A stretch of 64,000 nt of DNA, taken from assembly GCA_002380945.1 (NCBI GenBank), contig DFWO01000190.1:6435-70434 (forward strand), written 5' to 3'. Positions within the stretch are counted from its first letter, which is position 1; each line of letters opens with the position of its first letter. Both the position numbers and the translations under genes were made by a program. The notes under the pieces are model-generated. The model saw only the letters and a list, made by a program, of their open reading frames with translations. It did no database searches and was not told where the DNA came from. Of this stretch, positions 37,962-46,959 are shown piece by piece. This DNA is from Methylococcaceae bacterium UBA4132 (GTDB taxonomy: Bacteria > Pseudomonadota > Gammaproteobacteria > Methylococcales > Methylomonadaceae).

Positions 37962-38012
37962 GGGGGGAATTATAAGAATTGAATGTGACAATAATATAAC
38001 AAAAAACCAAAA

Positions 38013-38060
38013 AAAACGGCTGAGATTCGCTAAAACAAATCCCAGCCGTGTTTTTTTTGT
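38013..38060. terminator. Hairpin terminator between pstS and pstC
   Basis: ACGGCTGAGATT and AATCCCAGCCGT pair with one mismatch around an A-rich loop and are flanked by A- and T-runs on both sides. On the minus strand it follows pstS, so it probably lowers expression of pstCAB-phoU relative to the binding protein. Confidence 0.85.
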
Positions 38061-38084
38061 TCGCCGCAAGGGCGATGGAATGCC

Positions 38085-39068
38085 TTATTTCAAGGTAGCT
38101 AAGACTTTCTCAACGACTTTAGCAGGCAGTGGAATGTAACCATCTTTGATAACGACTTGCTGACCTGTTTTTGACAAGACCATTTTAATAAACTCATAAT
38201 CCAAGGGGGCTAATGGAGTATTAGGTTTTTTGTTGACATAAACGTATAAATAACGAGTTAACGGATATTTGCCGCTCAATGCGTTTTCAGGTGTTGCTTC
38301 AACAAATGGTTCGCCTGCTTTTTTGGCTAACGCGACCATTTTGATACCTGATGTGGTGTAACCCATACCTGAGTAGCCTACACCATTCACTGATGAAGTA
38401 ACAGATTGCACCACTGATGCAGAACCTGGTTGTTCGTTTACGTTACTTTTGAAATCGCCTTTACATAATGCGTTTTCTTTAAAATAACCGTAAGTACCTG
38501 ATACTGAGTTACGTCCGTACAATTGAATGCTTTTGCCTTTCCAAGCGGAAACACCTGCGTCACCCCAGTTTTCAATATCCGTTTCATAACCACATTTACG
38601 CGTTGATGAGAAAATAGCATCAACTTGTGGAAGTGTTAAGCCTTTAACGGGGTTGTCTTTGTTGACCATCACAGCCAATGCGTCAATGGCAACAGGCACA
38701 GCAGTCGGTTTGTAACCATATTTATCTTCAAACGCCGCTAATTCGTCGTCTTTCATTTCACGACTCATAGGACCTAAGTTTGCAGTGCCTTCAGTTAATG
38801 CAGGCGGCGCGGTAGAAGAACCTGCGGCTTGAATTTGAATGTTGACGTTAGGATATTCGCGGTTAAACTCTTCTGCCCACATGGTCATTAAGTTTGCCAG
38901 CGTATCAGAACCCACACTGGATAAGTTACCCGAAATACCGCTGGCTTTTTGATAAGCGGGAACACCCTCATCAACTTTTTGTACTGCACCTGCGCTACTG
39001 CTAACCAATGCGGCAAAAGTAAACCCTAATGCGGCACAGAGTGATTTTGTTTTAAAAGATAGTTTCAT
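38085..39068 (-). CDS. pstS: Phosphate-binding protein PstS
   Basis: A 327-aa periplasmic protein with signal peptide (about 1-28, cut near SAGA). Phosphate-contact motifs are visible: [36 protein letters not shown] and [13 protein letters not shown]. It is the first gene of pstSCAB-phoU and is preceded by a Pho-box-like direct repeat. Confidence 0.96.
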   Translation of the reverse strand: MKLSFKTKSLCAALGFTFAALVSSSAGAVQKVDEGVPAYQKASGISGNLSSVGSDTLANLMTMWAEEFNREYPNVNIQIQAAGSSTAPPALTEGTANLGPMSREMKDDELAAFEDKYGYKPTAVPVAIDALAVMVNKDNPVKGLTLPQVDAIFSSTRKCGYETDIENWGDAGVSAWKGKSIQLYGRNSVSGTYGYFKENALCKGDFKSNVNEQPGSASVVQSVTSSVNGVGYSGMGYTTSGIKMVALAKKAGEPFVEATPENALSGKYPLTRYLYVYVNKKPNTPLAPLDYEFIKMVLSKTGQQVVIKDGYIPLPAKVVEKVLATLK

Positions 39069-39134
39069 TAATCAATTCTCAATGTGTGATAGAAAATATT
39101 CATGTGGTAATGGACACAAGCATATTAATTTTAT

Positions 39135-39152
39135 ATGACAAAATGATGACAA
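39135..39152 (-). promoter_or_regulatory. Pho box upstream of pstS
   Basis: On the minus strand two TTGTCAT heptamers are separated by four bases (CATT), matching the PhoB-binding consensus CTGTCAT-N4-CTGTCAT. It lies about 66-84 bases before the pstS start. It predicts induction under phosphate starvation. Confidence 0.85.
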
Positions 39153-39306
39153 CCGTATATTTTTCACTTGATAATGCAAGTGAGTTTATTGAATTGGCAA
39201 ATTTGCTAGATTGCAAATTCGAAAAGACTGAAAAACACAGCATTTACTAACGCAGTAACACAAGTTAAACGATAATATTGATAGCATTACTCAGAAAGAG
39301 CAAGCA

Positions 39307-39730
39307 GTGAAAAAATTAATTACGACCATCATTTTATTATCGATTAGCAGTTTTCTCTCAGTCGCGAGTGCTGAACCTCTAGTAACTCCCTCGGTGATGA
39401 CGTGGTTAGAAAAACTAAAAGGCAGTTCAGCAACTAAGCCCGTTGAAAAAGTCACCTTGCAGTTAAAGTGGCTATATTGTTTTCAATTTGCAGGTTATTA
39501 CGCCGCACAGGAGCAGGGTTATTACCGTGTGCAGGGCTTGACTTACCAGATAGATGAAGGTAAACCTGAACGAAATTTAATTGATAAAGTATTATGTGGT
39601 GAGAATACGTTTGGCGTGGGAACTAGCGATTTATTGATACTCAAAGCGAAAAAAAGAAGATGAGCTTTACTTTGCCAAGGCAAATGGCAAGAATCAAGTT
39701 GTTGTTTATGATGAATTAAATAAAAAATAG
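39307..39730 (+). pseudogene. Deletion remnant of a THI5/NMT1-like binding domain and GGDEF protein
   Basis: The first 118 codons encode a signal peptide and the start of an NMT1/THI5-type binding domain (KVTLQLKWLYCFQFAGYYAA; FGVGTSDLLILKA). Then an AAAAAAAGAAG stretch leads to a stop at 39661. In another frame, 39659-39730 encode DELYFAKANGKNQVVVYDEL, the typical C-terminal end of a GGDEF diguanylate cyclase domain. Substrate-binding/GGDEF fusions are a known architecture, so this looks like such a gene after a large internal deletion. Confidence 0.75.
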
Positions 39731-39740
39731 CTAACACGAT

Positions 39741-40343
39741 TTAGTTATTTTTGGCTACCTGTTGCAAGGCTAACGATAATTGTTGGCTAAACTCATTAAG
39801 CAATTTGCTGAGTGTCTGCACCACCGTTTCATAGCTTGCATCATTTAGTTTCTGCTCAAGAGTAGTCTGACCATGACTCACGATAGTATGATTTTTCTCC
39901 TCCATAATTGCCCAGCTTGCTTCAAGATTTGCTGACTTACCTAGCTGGCTATCGAAGCGGCTAATATCAATAATAACGCGATAATCCATCTCACCATACG
40001 TTCCCCACGGATATGATTTCACCATTGCATTCGGTTGTCGTGCGGTCACATTTTTGCTTAATACGGTCAATACATTATCTTTTAGCGGTGCTGCCCACTG
40101 GTGAAATTCAGCTACTTGTATGCTGTTATGTTCACTGCGTGTCACTATTTGCTTGCGATCAACGACAGCAGGTAATGACAATGGTCCAATGCCAATCAGC
40201 GGTGTTTTTGTCATGGTCGTGCTACTGACAGGGTGCGCACTTTGTGATTCGAGTAAATAAAAATGGGTAGATGGAGTCGCGCAAGCGGTGAGCAGACCGC
40301 TCACCAATAGCCCTATATATCCCTTTAAGTGTTTATTAAACAT
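39741..40343 (-). CDS. PqiC-like outer-membrane lipoprotein
   Basis: A 200-aa lipoprotein: signal with lipobox LLTACATPS, then an ABC-type auxiliary (DUF330/PqiC) domain with FYLLES, IGIGPLSLPAVVDRKQIVTR and EFHQWAAPLKDNVLTVLSKN. PqiC sits at the outer membrane and receives lipid-bridging PqiB. A GGAG precedes the ATG at 40343. The gene follows pqiB by 7 bases. Confidence 0.88.
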   Translation of the reverse strand: MFNKHLKGYIGLLVSGLLTACATPSTHFYLLESQSAHPVSSTTMTKTPLIGIGPLSLPAVVDRKQIVTRSEHNSIQVAEFHQWAAPLKDNVLTVLSKNVTARQPNAMVKSYPWGTYGEMDYRVIIDISRFDSQLGKSANLEASWAIMEEKNHTIVSHGQTTLEQKLNDASYETVVQTLSKLLNEFSQQLSLALQQVAKNN

Positions 40344-40350
40344 GGTTGCG

Positions 40351-41937
40351 CTACTCCTTTTCTTTACCGCGAATAAGAGACTCAGGATGTTGTTCCAGAT
40401 AATCGGTGAGTTGCTTAACAGAACTCGCAGTCTCGGCAAGTTTTTGCAGTAATTGATTCAGCTCGTACTGCGTGGTTGAACCTGGTGCTAAGGTGCTTAA
40501 CACTTGTTGTGCTGAGTTCATGGTTTTATCGGCATTGCCCAGTGTGTCTTTAGCTGTGACTAAGGTGTTAGTTGCCGCTTTGGATGTGCCTTGTAAAGAC
40601 ACTAAGGTTTTGTTAATTTCGTCAGTCATGGTTTCCAGTGGTAGCTTGGAAATTTTATCCATGATGGTTTGTGCAGAATGAGTAATTTGATCCAAAGTGT
40701 TGGGTGTCGTTGGAAATTCTGGATAGCCCGTCGTATTGTTATGAGTCACTACTTTGCTTTTTGGAAACATCTCTATAGCAATAAATAATTGCCCTGTTAG
40801 TAGGCTACCTGTCTGTAATTGTGCGCGTAAACCTTTGGCAACCAGATAAGTGAGGCGATCTTTAGCGGTTATGTTATCTGTCGTATTGATTTTTTTAATG
40901 CGATCAGGCTCGATTTCAACCACGACTGGAATGTGTATATCGGTGGTTTTATCATCTATTTCCAAGGTAATGTCAGTGACTTTGCCAACTGGAATACCGC
41001 GTAACAATACGGGCGCACCAATGGTTAAACCGCGTACTGAACCATCAAAATACATAACCAGTTTGACGGTTTGACGATAAACCACTTGCGTTGATTGATC
41101 ATAATCATCGAATAGCTGGAAGATCGTGTTTTCAGGTGCGTTTTCTACTGCTTTATCATTAGCGGGATTACGAAACGCAATGCCACCGCTCAGTAAAGCC
41201 ACTAAAGGTCCTGTTCTGACTTTAAAACCATCCGCACCCGCTGATAAATCAATACCACTGTCTATCCAAAACAGCGAATCTTTGCGAATAAATTGGTCAT
41301 AAGGGGCGTTAATAAAAATATGTAATTTGATGTTGTTAGCGTTGTCGGATAATTCATAATTGAGTACCTCGCCCACAGTAATGCCATGAAAGCTAATCGG
41401 TGTGCCAGAACGCATTGAACCGACATTAGTCGTCTCAAGGACGAACTGTTTGCCTTTCTCATTAATGGCTAATGCAGGCGGTACAGGAAGTCCCGTAAAA
41501 TAGTGTTCTCGTTTGCCTTTTTCAGGCTTAATGGCAATGTAAGCCCCCGACAACAAAGTGCCTAAGCCTGATACACCCCCTAAGCCAATTTGGGGTCTTA
41601 CTACCCAAAACTGCGTGTTATTGGTTAAATAGGTATCCGTGTCTTTGTTCATTTGTGCGGTCACTGCAATGGTTTTTAAATCTTTATTGATAGAAATAGC
41701 CGTGACCTTACCAATTTCTACATCTAAATATTTGATTTTAGTTTTATCGACTTCCAAACCTTCGGCACTGGCAAAATTAATGGTGATAACAGGACCTTTT
41801 TCAGAAACCGATTTATAGATAAGCCAGCCACTGACTAATAACGCACACAAGGGTAATAACCAAATGAGCGGCAATTCTCGCTTTTTATTGATAGCCACAT
41901 CTTCGGCTTCGTAAGGCGGGTCGATAAAATCATTCAT
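40351..41937 (-). CDS. PqiB-like MCE-domain protein
   Basis: A 528-aa protein with an N-terminal anchor (about 24-42) and three MCE domains, starting at about 50 (ITINFASAEGLEVDKTKIKY), 165 (GSMRSGTPISFHGITVGEV) and 290 (MYFDGSVRGLTIGAPVLLRG). A long helical C-terminal tail (about 420-515) forms the needle-like end. PqiB hexamers bridge the periplasm and move lipids. It overlaps the upstream gene by ATGA. Confidence 0.93.
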   Translation of the reverse strand: MNDFIDPPYEAEDVAINKKRELPLIWLLPLCALLVSGWLIYKSVSEKGPVITINFASAEGLEVDKTKIKYLDVEIGKVTAISINKDLKTIAVTAQMNKDTDTYLTNNTQFWVVRPQIGLGGVSGLGTLLSGAYIAIKPEKGKREHYFTGLPVPPALAINEKGKQFVLETTNVGSMRSGTPISFHGITVGEVLNYELSDNANNIKLHIFINAPYDQFIRKDSLFWIDSGIDLSAGADGFKVRTGPLVALLSGGIAFRNPANDKAVENAPENTIFQLFDDYDQSTQVVYRQTVKLVMYFDGSVRGLTIGAPVLLRGIPVGKVTDITLEIDDKTTDIHIPVVVEIEPDRIKKINTTDNITAKDRLTYLVAKGLRAQLQTGSLLTGQLFIAIEMFPKSKVVTHNNTTGYPEFPTTPNTLDQITHSAQTIMDKISKLPLETMTDEINKTLVSLQGTSKAATNTLVTAKDTLGNADKTMNSAQQVLSTLAPGSTTQYELNQLLQKLAETASSVKQLTDYLEQHPESLIRGKEKE

Positions 41938-42548
41938 AAGTCTTGTTGAGTGTCCCAGAGTAAGCGTGGATCGAAATTTTCGGCGGCGAACATAGTTAAT
42001 ATTACCACGGCGGCAAATGCAGTTGCCGCAGGACCAGCAATAATCTGTATACCACTAAAATTAACTAAATCGACTAAAATGGAAATCATAAAAATATCCA
42101 GCATCGACCATCGCCCTACAAAAGCAATAACACGATACATCGTCGTCCAGCGACGAGCATTAACTTGCCAGCGGAAATGTACACACAGCAGTAGCAGACT
42201 GATACCTATCAGCTTTAACGATGGCACCAGAATACTCGCCACCAACACCAACAGACCAATAGGTATCATACCACTGTCTATTAATTCAATAATGCCGCCA
42301 GCAATGGTATTTGGCTCACCCGCACCGAATTGATTAACGATCATAATAGGGAAAATATTAGCTGGAATATACAGTAAAAAACTACTGAGCAAAAACGCGG
42401 TAGTGCGTTGCAAACTATGGGGATGTCGTGCGTGTAGATGACTATCACAACGTGGACAAGATAATGGTTGATTAACTATTTTTACTAAGTAACCACAGTC
42501 GTGGCAGCGTATAAAACCTTGGCTTAGTGCATTCGCTTTAGTTTGCAT
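41934..42548 (-). CDS. PqiA-like membrane protein (second half-unit)
   Basis: A 204-aa protein: a zinc-ribbon (CHDCGYL...CPRCDSHLH) and four membrane helices including the family patch LLYIPANIFPIM. E. coli PqiA carries two such units in one chain; here they are separate genes. The ATG at 42548 is preferred because AGAGG sits seven bases upstream. The gene overlaps the first unit by 11 bases and pqiB by 4. Confidence 0.88.
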   Translation of the reverse strand: MQTKANALSQGFIRCHDCGYLVKIVNQPLSCPRCDSHLHARHPHSLQRTTAFLLSSFLLYIPANIFPIMIVNQFGAGEPNTIAGGIIELIDSGMIPIGLLVLVASILVPSLKLIGISLLLLCVHFRWQVNARRWTTMYRVIAFVGRWSMLDIFMISILVDLVNFSGIQIIAGPAATAFAAVVILTMFAAENFDPRLLWDTQQDL

Positions 42549-43167
42549 TGCCATTCCTCTCACGCAATTGATGGATGCGTTGCCAGAATAACTCTTCATC
42601 CAGACTGCCAGTTAACAGTGTCGTTATGACGATTAGAGCAACAAACGCATAAAGCCCCCAGCCTAATTTAAGTTGAGCAAGAGCCATGAGTTTAACGCAA
42701 GCAACGATAATACTCAGCATATACACTTCCAGCATCACCCATTCGTCTAAATGGTGCATCCAGCGCATCCAGTGGACTAAATAACGATTAGGGCGATTAA
42801 AATAAAGATGTCCACTGATGAGTAATGATAAAACAATATGCACTAGCGGAAACAAAATGCTCGCCAAAAATACCACAATAGCAACTGCTTCCATACCATC
42901 GTTAAATAAAGCAACCACACCAGAAAACAATAGTCCAGTGTTAGCATTACCCATAATTGTTATGCCTACCATAGGTAATAAATTGGCAGGGAAAAATAAG
43001 ATGAACCCTGCAATGGACAGGGCAAAAGAGCGTTCAATACTTTGTTTACAAGGGCGTGACAATAGCAAGCCGCAACGCGGACAATGCGCTTTGTCGCCAA
43101 TTTTAGGCGCGACAAGATTGAGTAATAAGTCACACTCAGGGCAAGCATCGTAATGGCTAATCTTCAT
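42538..43167 (-). CDS. PqiA-like membrane protein (first half-unit)
   Basis: A 209-aa protein: N-terminal zinc-ribbon (CPECDLL...CPRCGLLLSRP) and four helices with LFFPANLLPMVGI. It heads the operon pqiA1-pqiA2-pqiB-pqiC, which should form an envelope lipid-transport system. Confidence 0.88.
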   Translation of the reverse strand: MKISHYDACPECDLLLNLVAPKIGDKAHCPRCGLLLSRPCKQSIERSFALSIAGFILFFPANLLPMVGITIMGNANTGLLFSGVVALFNDGMEAVAIVVFLASILFPLVHIVLSLLISGHLYFNRPNRYLVHWMRWMHHLDEWVMLEVYMLSIIVACVKLMALAQLKLGWGLYAFVALIVITTLLTGSLDEELFWQRIHQLRERNGNAN

Positions 43168-43209
43168 TGCATTAAGAAAAAGACGCGATAAATAGCGTCT
43201 CTGCGCTCG

Positions 43210-43761
43210 TTACCACTTAGATTCGCCTGTTTCAGGGTCATACATTTCGTGGGTAATTTTATGGCGATTGGCAATTAATTCATCAATACTAGGTGAGTTA
43301 CTCATAGCACGGGCAATTGCCAGTTTCATGGCTTCGTAATTAGTGCGGTATAAATCTTTGCGATCTAATTCAGGATTTTCTGCACACTCTGGCGCAATCC
43401 AAAGCATGGCAATAATACACAAATCATTGGCTTGGTCGGCTGGAATCACGCCCTCAATAACACTATCCAATACCGCATCGGCAACCGCTGACTGCACAGG
43501 ACCTGCAAATAAATTGATATAAGCCGTCGATTTCATGGTGACTTTTGGCACAATTAACGTAGCGGGTTTTACTTGTTGGTTACAGGCACGAATTGCAAAC
43601 ATACGCGTATGACCTGCGGTTTGCCCCATGAGATTAGCGAACGCATTACCCGCTGGACCTTTTACACTACCGATGAGTATTTCTGGCATCGCATCGGTGC
43701 CTTGATCCTCGCTTGCAAATACCGTGGCTTCACCTGTTCTGAACCAAATTGTGTCTGACAT
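43210..43761 (-). CDS. Formaldehyde-activating-enzyme homologue without the catalytic His
   Basis: A 183-aa protein of the Fae fold: TGEATVF near the start, GPAGNAFANLMGQTAGHTRMFA, SVIEGVIPADQANDLCII and YRTNYEAMKLAIARAM all align with Fae, which couples formaldehyde to tetrahydromethanopterin. In Fae the segment before the LIIG strand is AHID; here it reads AMPE, so the catalytic His is Met (residue 25). It is therefore probably an Fae-like paralogue with another role, binding or sensing a C1 adduct. Two ATG codons lie six bases apart; the second (43761) has GGGA at good spacing. Confidence 0.82.
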   Translation of the reverse strand: MSDTIWFRTGEATVFASEDQGTDAMPEILIGSVKGPAGNAFANLMGQTAGHTRMFAIRACNQQVKPATLIVPKVTMKSTAYINLFAGPVQSAVADAVLDSVIEGVIPADQANDLCIIAMLWIAPECAENPELDRKDLYRTNYEAMKLAIARAMSNSPSIDELIANRHKITHEMYDPETGESKW

Positions 43762-43958
43762 TGACATTTCCCAAAAAAATTATAAAGAGTGGCATTCTAT
43801 GATGAATCAGAATAAAGGGGCAACTTAAAAAGCCGCCTATCGGTGTCGAGCATAAGCATCATTTTGAACGTTTAACATTATGGTAAACTGATATTATTCA
43901 TATTAGATTCAGTGTCCCTCCCCATACTTCTCTCACCCGCCCTTTTATTACCGAATTT

Positions 43959-45815
43959 ATGACTTCTAAGTTTTTGCCACTGTTTTCTACGATGATGCTT
44001 TATGCAGTGTATTACATCATCAGTACCGTTAAATTTGATGTACAGATATTACCAGTTGCCATTACTTACGATTTTTTGTTGCAACTGCTGGCGAGTTATA
44101 TGTTGTTTGCCTTGTCGAAGCGCGTGTGGATTTTTCTCATTATTCAGACCTTAGTCATGGGGATTTTATATGTCGGTAATGCGGTAAAAATTTCCTTCTT
44201 TGGCGGGCCGATTATGCCAGATGATGTATTTGCACTACGGTCATTATTATTAATTCTTGAGGGCTGGCGATTTTTTGCCGCCGCTATTCCACTTGCCGCG
44301 ATTGCCAGCTTAGTGTTTTTTAACTTTTCCATGCGTCATTGGAGTAGCTATCTTGCCAGTTTAGTGGCGATTTTATTAGGCATTACGGTAGCTTATAAGC
44401 CCAGCATGATACTTGATCCTATTGATAAATATACGGGTAATTCGGTATGGGATCAGCGTTCTAATTATGTGTGGCACGGGGCGACGCTGTATTCTTTACA
44501 GGAGACAACCCGCTTTTTTGCCTTAACCGATGTGCCACCTGATATGGATAGTGCGCAAATCGCCGCTGACAATTTACTCAGTAGTACGCCAAAACGTGTA
44601 GCAACAGATAAACCATTTACCCCACGCAATATTCATATTGTGTTATTAGAATCGTTTTGGGATGCTAATAACTTAAAAAAAGCCCATTACAATCAAAATC
44701 CTTTGAGTCCTGAATTTAGAAAATTATGGAAAACGGCGGGCTATTCCCATGCCTTAACGCCCGTGTTTGGCGGTTACACCGCCAACTCAGAGTTTGAAGT
44801 GTTATGTGGTTTTCCAGTGACTAAAGACAATGTTAAATTTGAACGGCAACTCATTAACGAAGTGCCGTGTTTGCCGCACATTTTGGCAGATAAGGGTTAT
44901 CGAACCATCGTGTCACATCCGAATGTGCCAGTTTTTTGGAATCGTGTTAATGCTTACCGTAACATTGGTTTTCAAGATTACTGGGCAAAAGATGATTTTA
45001 TTCTCGATGATATGAATAGAGAGTTTTTAGCAGACAGTTCTTTATATCGGCAAGTCTTAGAGAAGCTGTCAGACTCGTTCGATAAAAAACAACCCGTGCT
45101 GGATTACATTGTGACTTATTTTGGACACTGGAATTATCCCTTAAGTGATAGTCGCCCCAATAAAATTACATCCAGTTCCAGTGTTGAAGAGGTGACCAGT
45201 TATGCCAACACTATCTATTATAAATCACGCGAACTGGTGAATTTTATCGATCAATTACGAAAGCGTGATCCAGACAGTATTATTGTCGTGTTTGGTGATC
45301 ATTTACCGTTTTTAGGCGAAAATTTTGCAGGCTATGTCGATTCTGGCGTGTTAGCAAGCAATCGCAGTGATTTTTCGACCGATATGTTTAAATTTTATGT
45401 CAGTACGCCGATGATGATTATTGATGGTCAAAAAGGTGCGCTGGATATTGGCAGCCTACCGTTATATCAAGTCCCTAAACTGTTGCTAAATTTATTGAAT
45501 TTTAATGAACCAACTATCATGGATTATGTCACTTCAGCATCTGATAAACGTATACGACCTTTACCTGGTCTGCATTTTTCTTTAGCTAAAGAAGAGAAAG
45601 TTGAACTGTGTAAAGAACCACCGTTTTCAGAAAGCTGCCAAGCTTCATCACGTTGGCTACAAGATGTGTTAGTGGTGAGCAATGATTTATTTATCGGTCG
45701 GCAATTTACCCGACCTAAACATCCCGTTGCTGAACCTGTTGCACCTGCCAGTCCTGAACTTATCGCCTCACCTAGTGACAATGGCATAATTGAGGCAGTT
45801 AAATTATCACCCTAA
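43959..45815 (+). CDS. Phosphoglycerol transferase-like membrane sulfatase (MdoB/LtaS family)
   Basis: A 618-aa protein: five N-terminal helices (to about residue 145) and a periplasmic alkaline-phosphatase-fold domain. The nucleophile Thr is in FGGYTANSEFEVLCG (about 271), with metal-site motifs HIVLLESFWD and VVFGDHLPFLG. Relatives add phosphoglycerol to periplasmic glucans or make lipoteichoic acid. In a Gram-negative cell, modification of glucans, lipids or surface polysaccharide is likely. The last 60 residues are Pro-rich. Confidence 0.87.
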   Translation: MTSKFLPLFSTMMLYAVYYIISTVKFDVQILPVAITYDFLLQLLASYMLFALSKRVWIFLIIQTLVMGILYVGNAVKISFFGGPIMPDDVFALRSLLLILEGWRFFAAAIPLAAIASLVFFNFSMRHWSSYLASLVAILLGITVAYKPSMILDPIDKYTGNSVWDQRSNYVWHGATLYSLQETTRFFALTDVPPDMDSAQIAADNLLSSTPKRVATDKPFTPRNIHIVLLESFWDANNLKKAHYNQNPLSPEFRKLWKTAGYSHALTPVFGGYTANSEFEVLCGFPVTKDNVKFERQLINEVPCLPHILADKGYRTIVSHPNVPVFWNRVNAYRNIGFQDYWAKDDFILDDMNREFLADSSLYRQVLEKLSDSFDKKQPVLDYIVTYFGHWNYPLSDSRPNKITSSSSVEEVTSYANTIYYKSRELVNFIDQLRKRDPDSIIVVFGDHLPFLGENFAGYVDSGVLASNRSDFSTDMFKFYVSTPMMIIDGQKGALDIGSLPLYQVPKLLLNLLNFNEPTIMDYVTSASDKRIRPLPGLHFSLAKEEKVELCKEPPFSESCQASSRWLQDVLVVSNDLFIGRQFTRPKHPVAEPVAPASPELIASPSDNGIIEAVKLSP

Positions 45816-45837
45816 AGTTGTTATAGACGGAGGAATT

Positions 45838-46389
45838 ATGCGTATTATTACATTATTGTTATTGCTGGCAATCACGGGTATAGCTCGCGCCGAAGTTTAT
45901 AAATGCGCTACTCCAACAAAACAAATTATCTATCAACCTACGCCTTGTGCCTCAGGGACAGAAAATAAAAATATCGTTGTGATAGAGAAATTGAATCCCC
46001 AGCAACTAGAAGATGCTCAAAATCGACTAAAGGCGACAGAGGCAGAAAGGCAAGCATTAGATAAAGCAGAGCAAGAACGCCGTGAAGCTGACGAAGCAAG
46101 ACAAGCTGTAGAAGCAGAAAAACGCGAAGCAGCTGCGGCAAGACAGCAAGCGGAAACGATGAATAATCCCTATCCTGTATATATTCCTTATCCCAATTAT
46201 AACTATCGTTATCCTAGTTATAACTACAATTATCCGCAACGCCCTGTTGTTAATCCTTATTTGCCAACTAGACCACTTAATCCTAGTTTTGTACCGTATC
46301 CAGAACCCAATCCTAGTTTCTCGCCGTATCCTTCTTCTCCCTATCCTGCTCCTTATATGCCATGGTCACCCGCCTTTCCGACGCGATAA
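45838..46389 (+). CDS. DUF4124 secreted protein with coiled coil and Pro/Tyr-rich tail
   Basis: A 183-aa protein starting at 45838 after GGAGGA. A signal peptide (1-18) is followed by a DUF4124 domain (EVYKCATPTKQIIYQPTPC, two Cys), a charged helix (about 60-110, Glu/Ala/Lys/Arg) and a tail made almost only of Pro, Tyr, Asn and Ser (PYPNYNYRYPSYNYNYP). The tail is low-complexity and probably disordered. Function unknown. Confidence 0.78.
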   Translation: MRIITLLLLLAITGIARAEVYKCATPTKQIIYQPTPCASGTENKNIVVIEKLNPQQLEDAQNRLKATEAERQALDKAEQERREADEARQAVEAEKREAAAARQQAETMNNPYPVYIPYPNYNYRYPSYNYNYPQRPVVNPYLPTRPLNPSFVPYPEPNPSFSPYPSSPYPAPYMPWSPAFPTR

Positions 46390-46447
46390 TAGGCATTACG
46401 AAATATGTTAAACTATTAAATTTATATATCTTCTATGGATGAGCATT

Positions 46448-46906
46448 ATGCGTATGAATCAAACAGTTATTTTTTTATTAGCCGTTATTTTTTCATTAGC
46501 GGCTCAGGCTGAATCATCTTCATTTGTTTCAGAAACAACTGTTCGCAAAACAGTGAGTGCAGATGGTAAAGTTATTTTTTCAAAATCGGGATTTGCCGAA
46601 AGAAAACCAGCCAAACAGGCGACTCCAGTCGAAGAAGTAAAAGCACCGTCGAAACCCACTGCGCCAAAAGTCGATATTTACTACGCAAGTTGGGATCCTT
46701 ATAGCAATAAAGCGATTGTGTTTTTTCGAGAAAATCACGTTGTAGTCAACGCTTATGATATTGATGTTGACCCAGAAGCGGCTGCTCGCAAAAAAAGAAT
46801 AGACCCCGCATTTATCGGAATACCATTAGTTATTATTAATGGTGTAACTATTCGTGGCGTGGATGAAGAAAGGTATCGAGAGGCATTAGCACTTCCTTCT
46901 CGATAA
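46448..46906 (+). CDS. Secreted glutaredoxin-like protein lacking all cysteines
   Basis: A 152-aa protein with a signal peptide (1-21), a linker rich in Ala/Pro/Lys and a C-terminal glutaredoxin fold. The fold shows VDIYYASWDPYSNKAIVFF where glutaredoxins have SWCPYC, and a good cis-Pro strand GIPLVIINGVTIRG. The CPYC active site has become DPYS, and the whole protein contains no Cys. It cannot act as a thiol reductase, so it may be a scaffold or binding protein. An in-frame ATG nine bases earlier is also possible. Confidence 0.8.
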   Translation: MRMNQTVIFLLAVIFSLAAQAESSSFVSETTVRKTVSADGKVIFSKSGFAERKPAKQATPVEEVKAPSKPTAPKVDIYYASWDPYSNKAIVFFRENHVVVNAYDIDVDPEAAARKKRIDPAFIGIPLVIINGVTIRGVDEERYREALALPSR

Positions 46907-46920
46907 GCAAACTGTAGAGA

Positions 46921-46950
46921 GTGTTGCTTTATCGTTTAGGCAAAGCAACA
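46921..46950. terminator. Hairpin between convergent genes
   Basis: GTGTTGCTTT and AAAGCAACAC form a perfect 10-bp stem with a 10-base loop between two convergent genes. Only weak T-runs follow. Confidence 0.6.
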
Positions 46951-46959
46951 CGAATTCAA

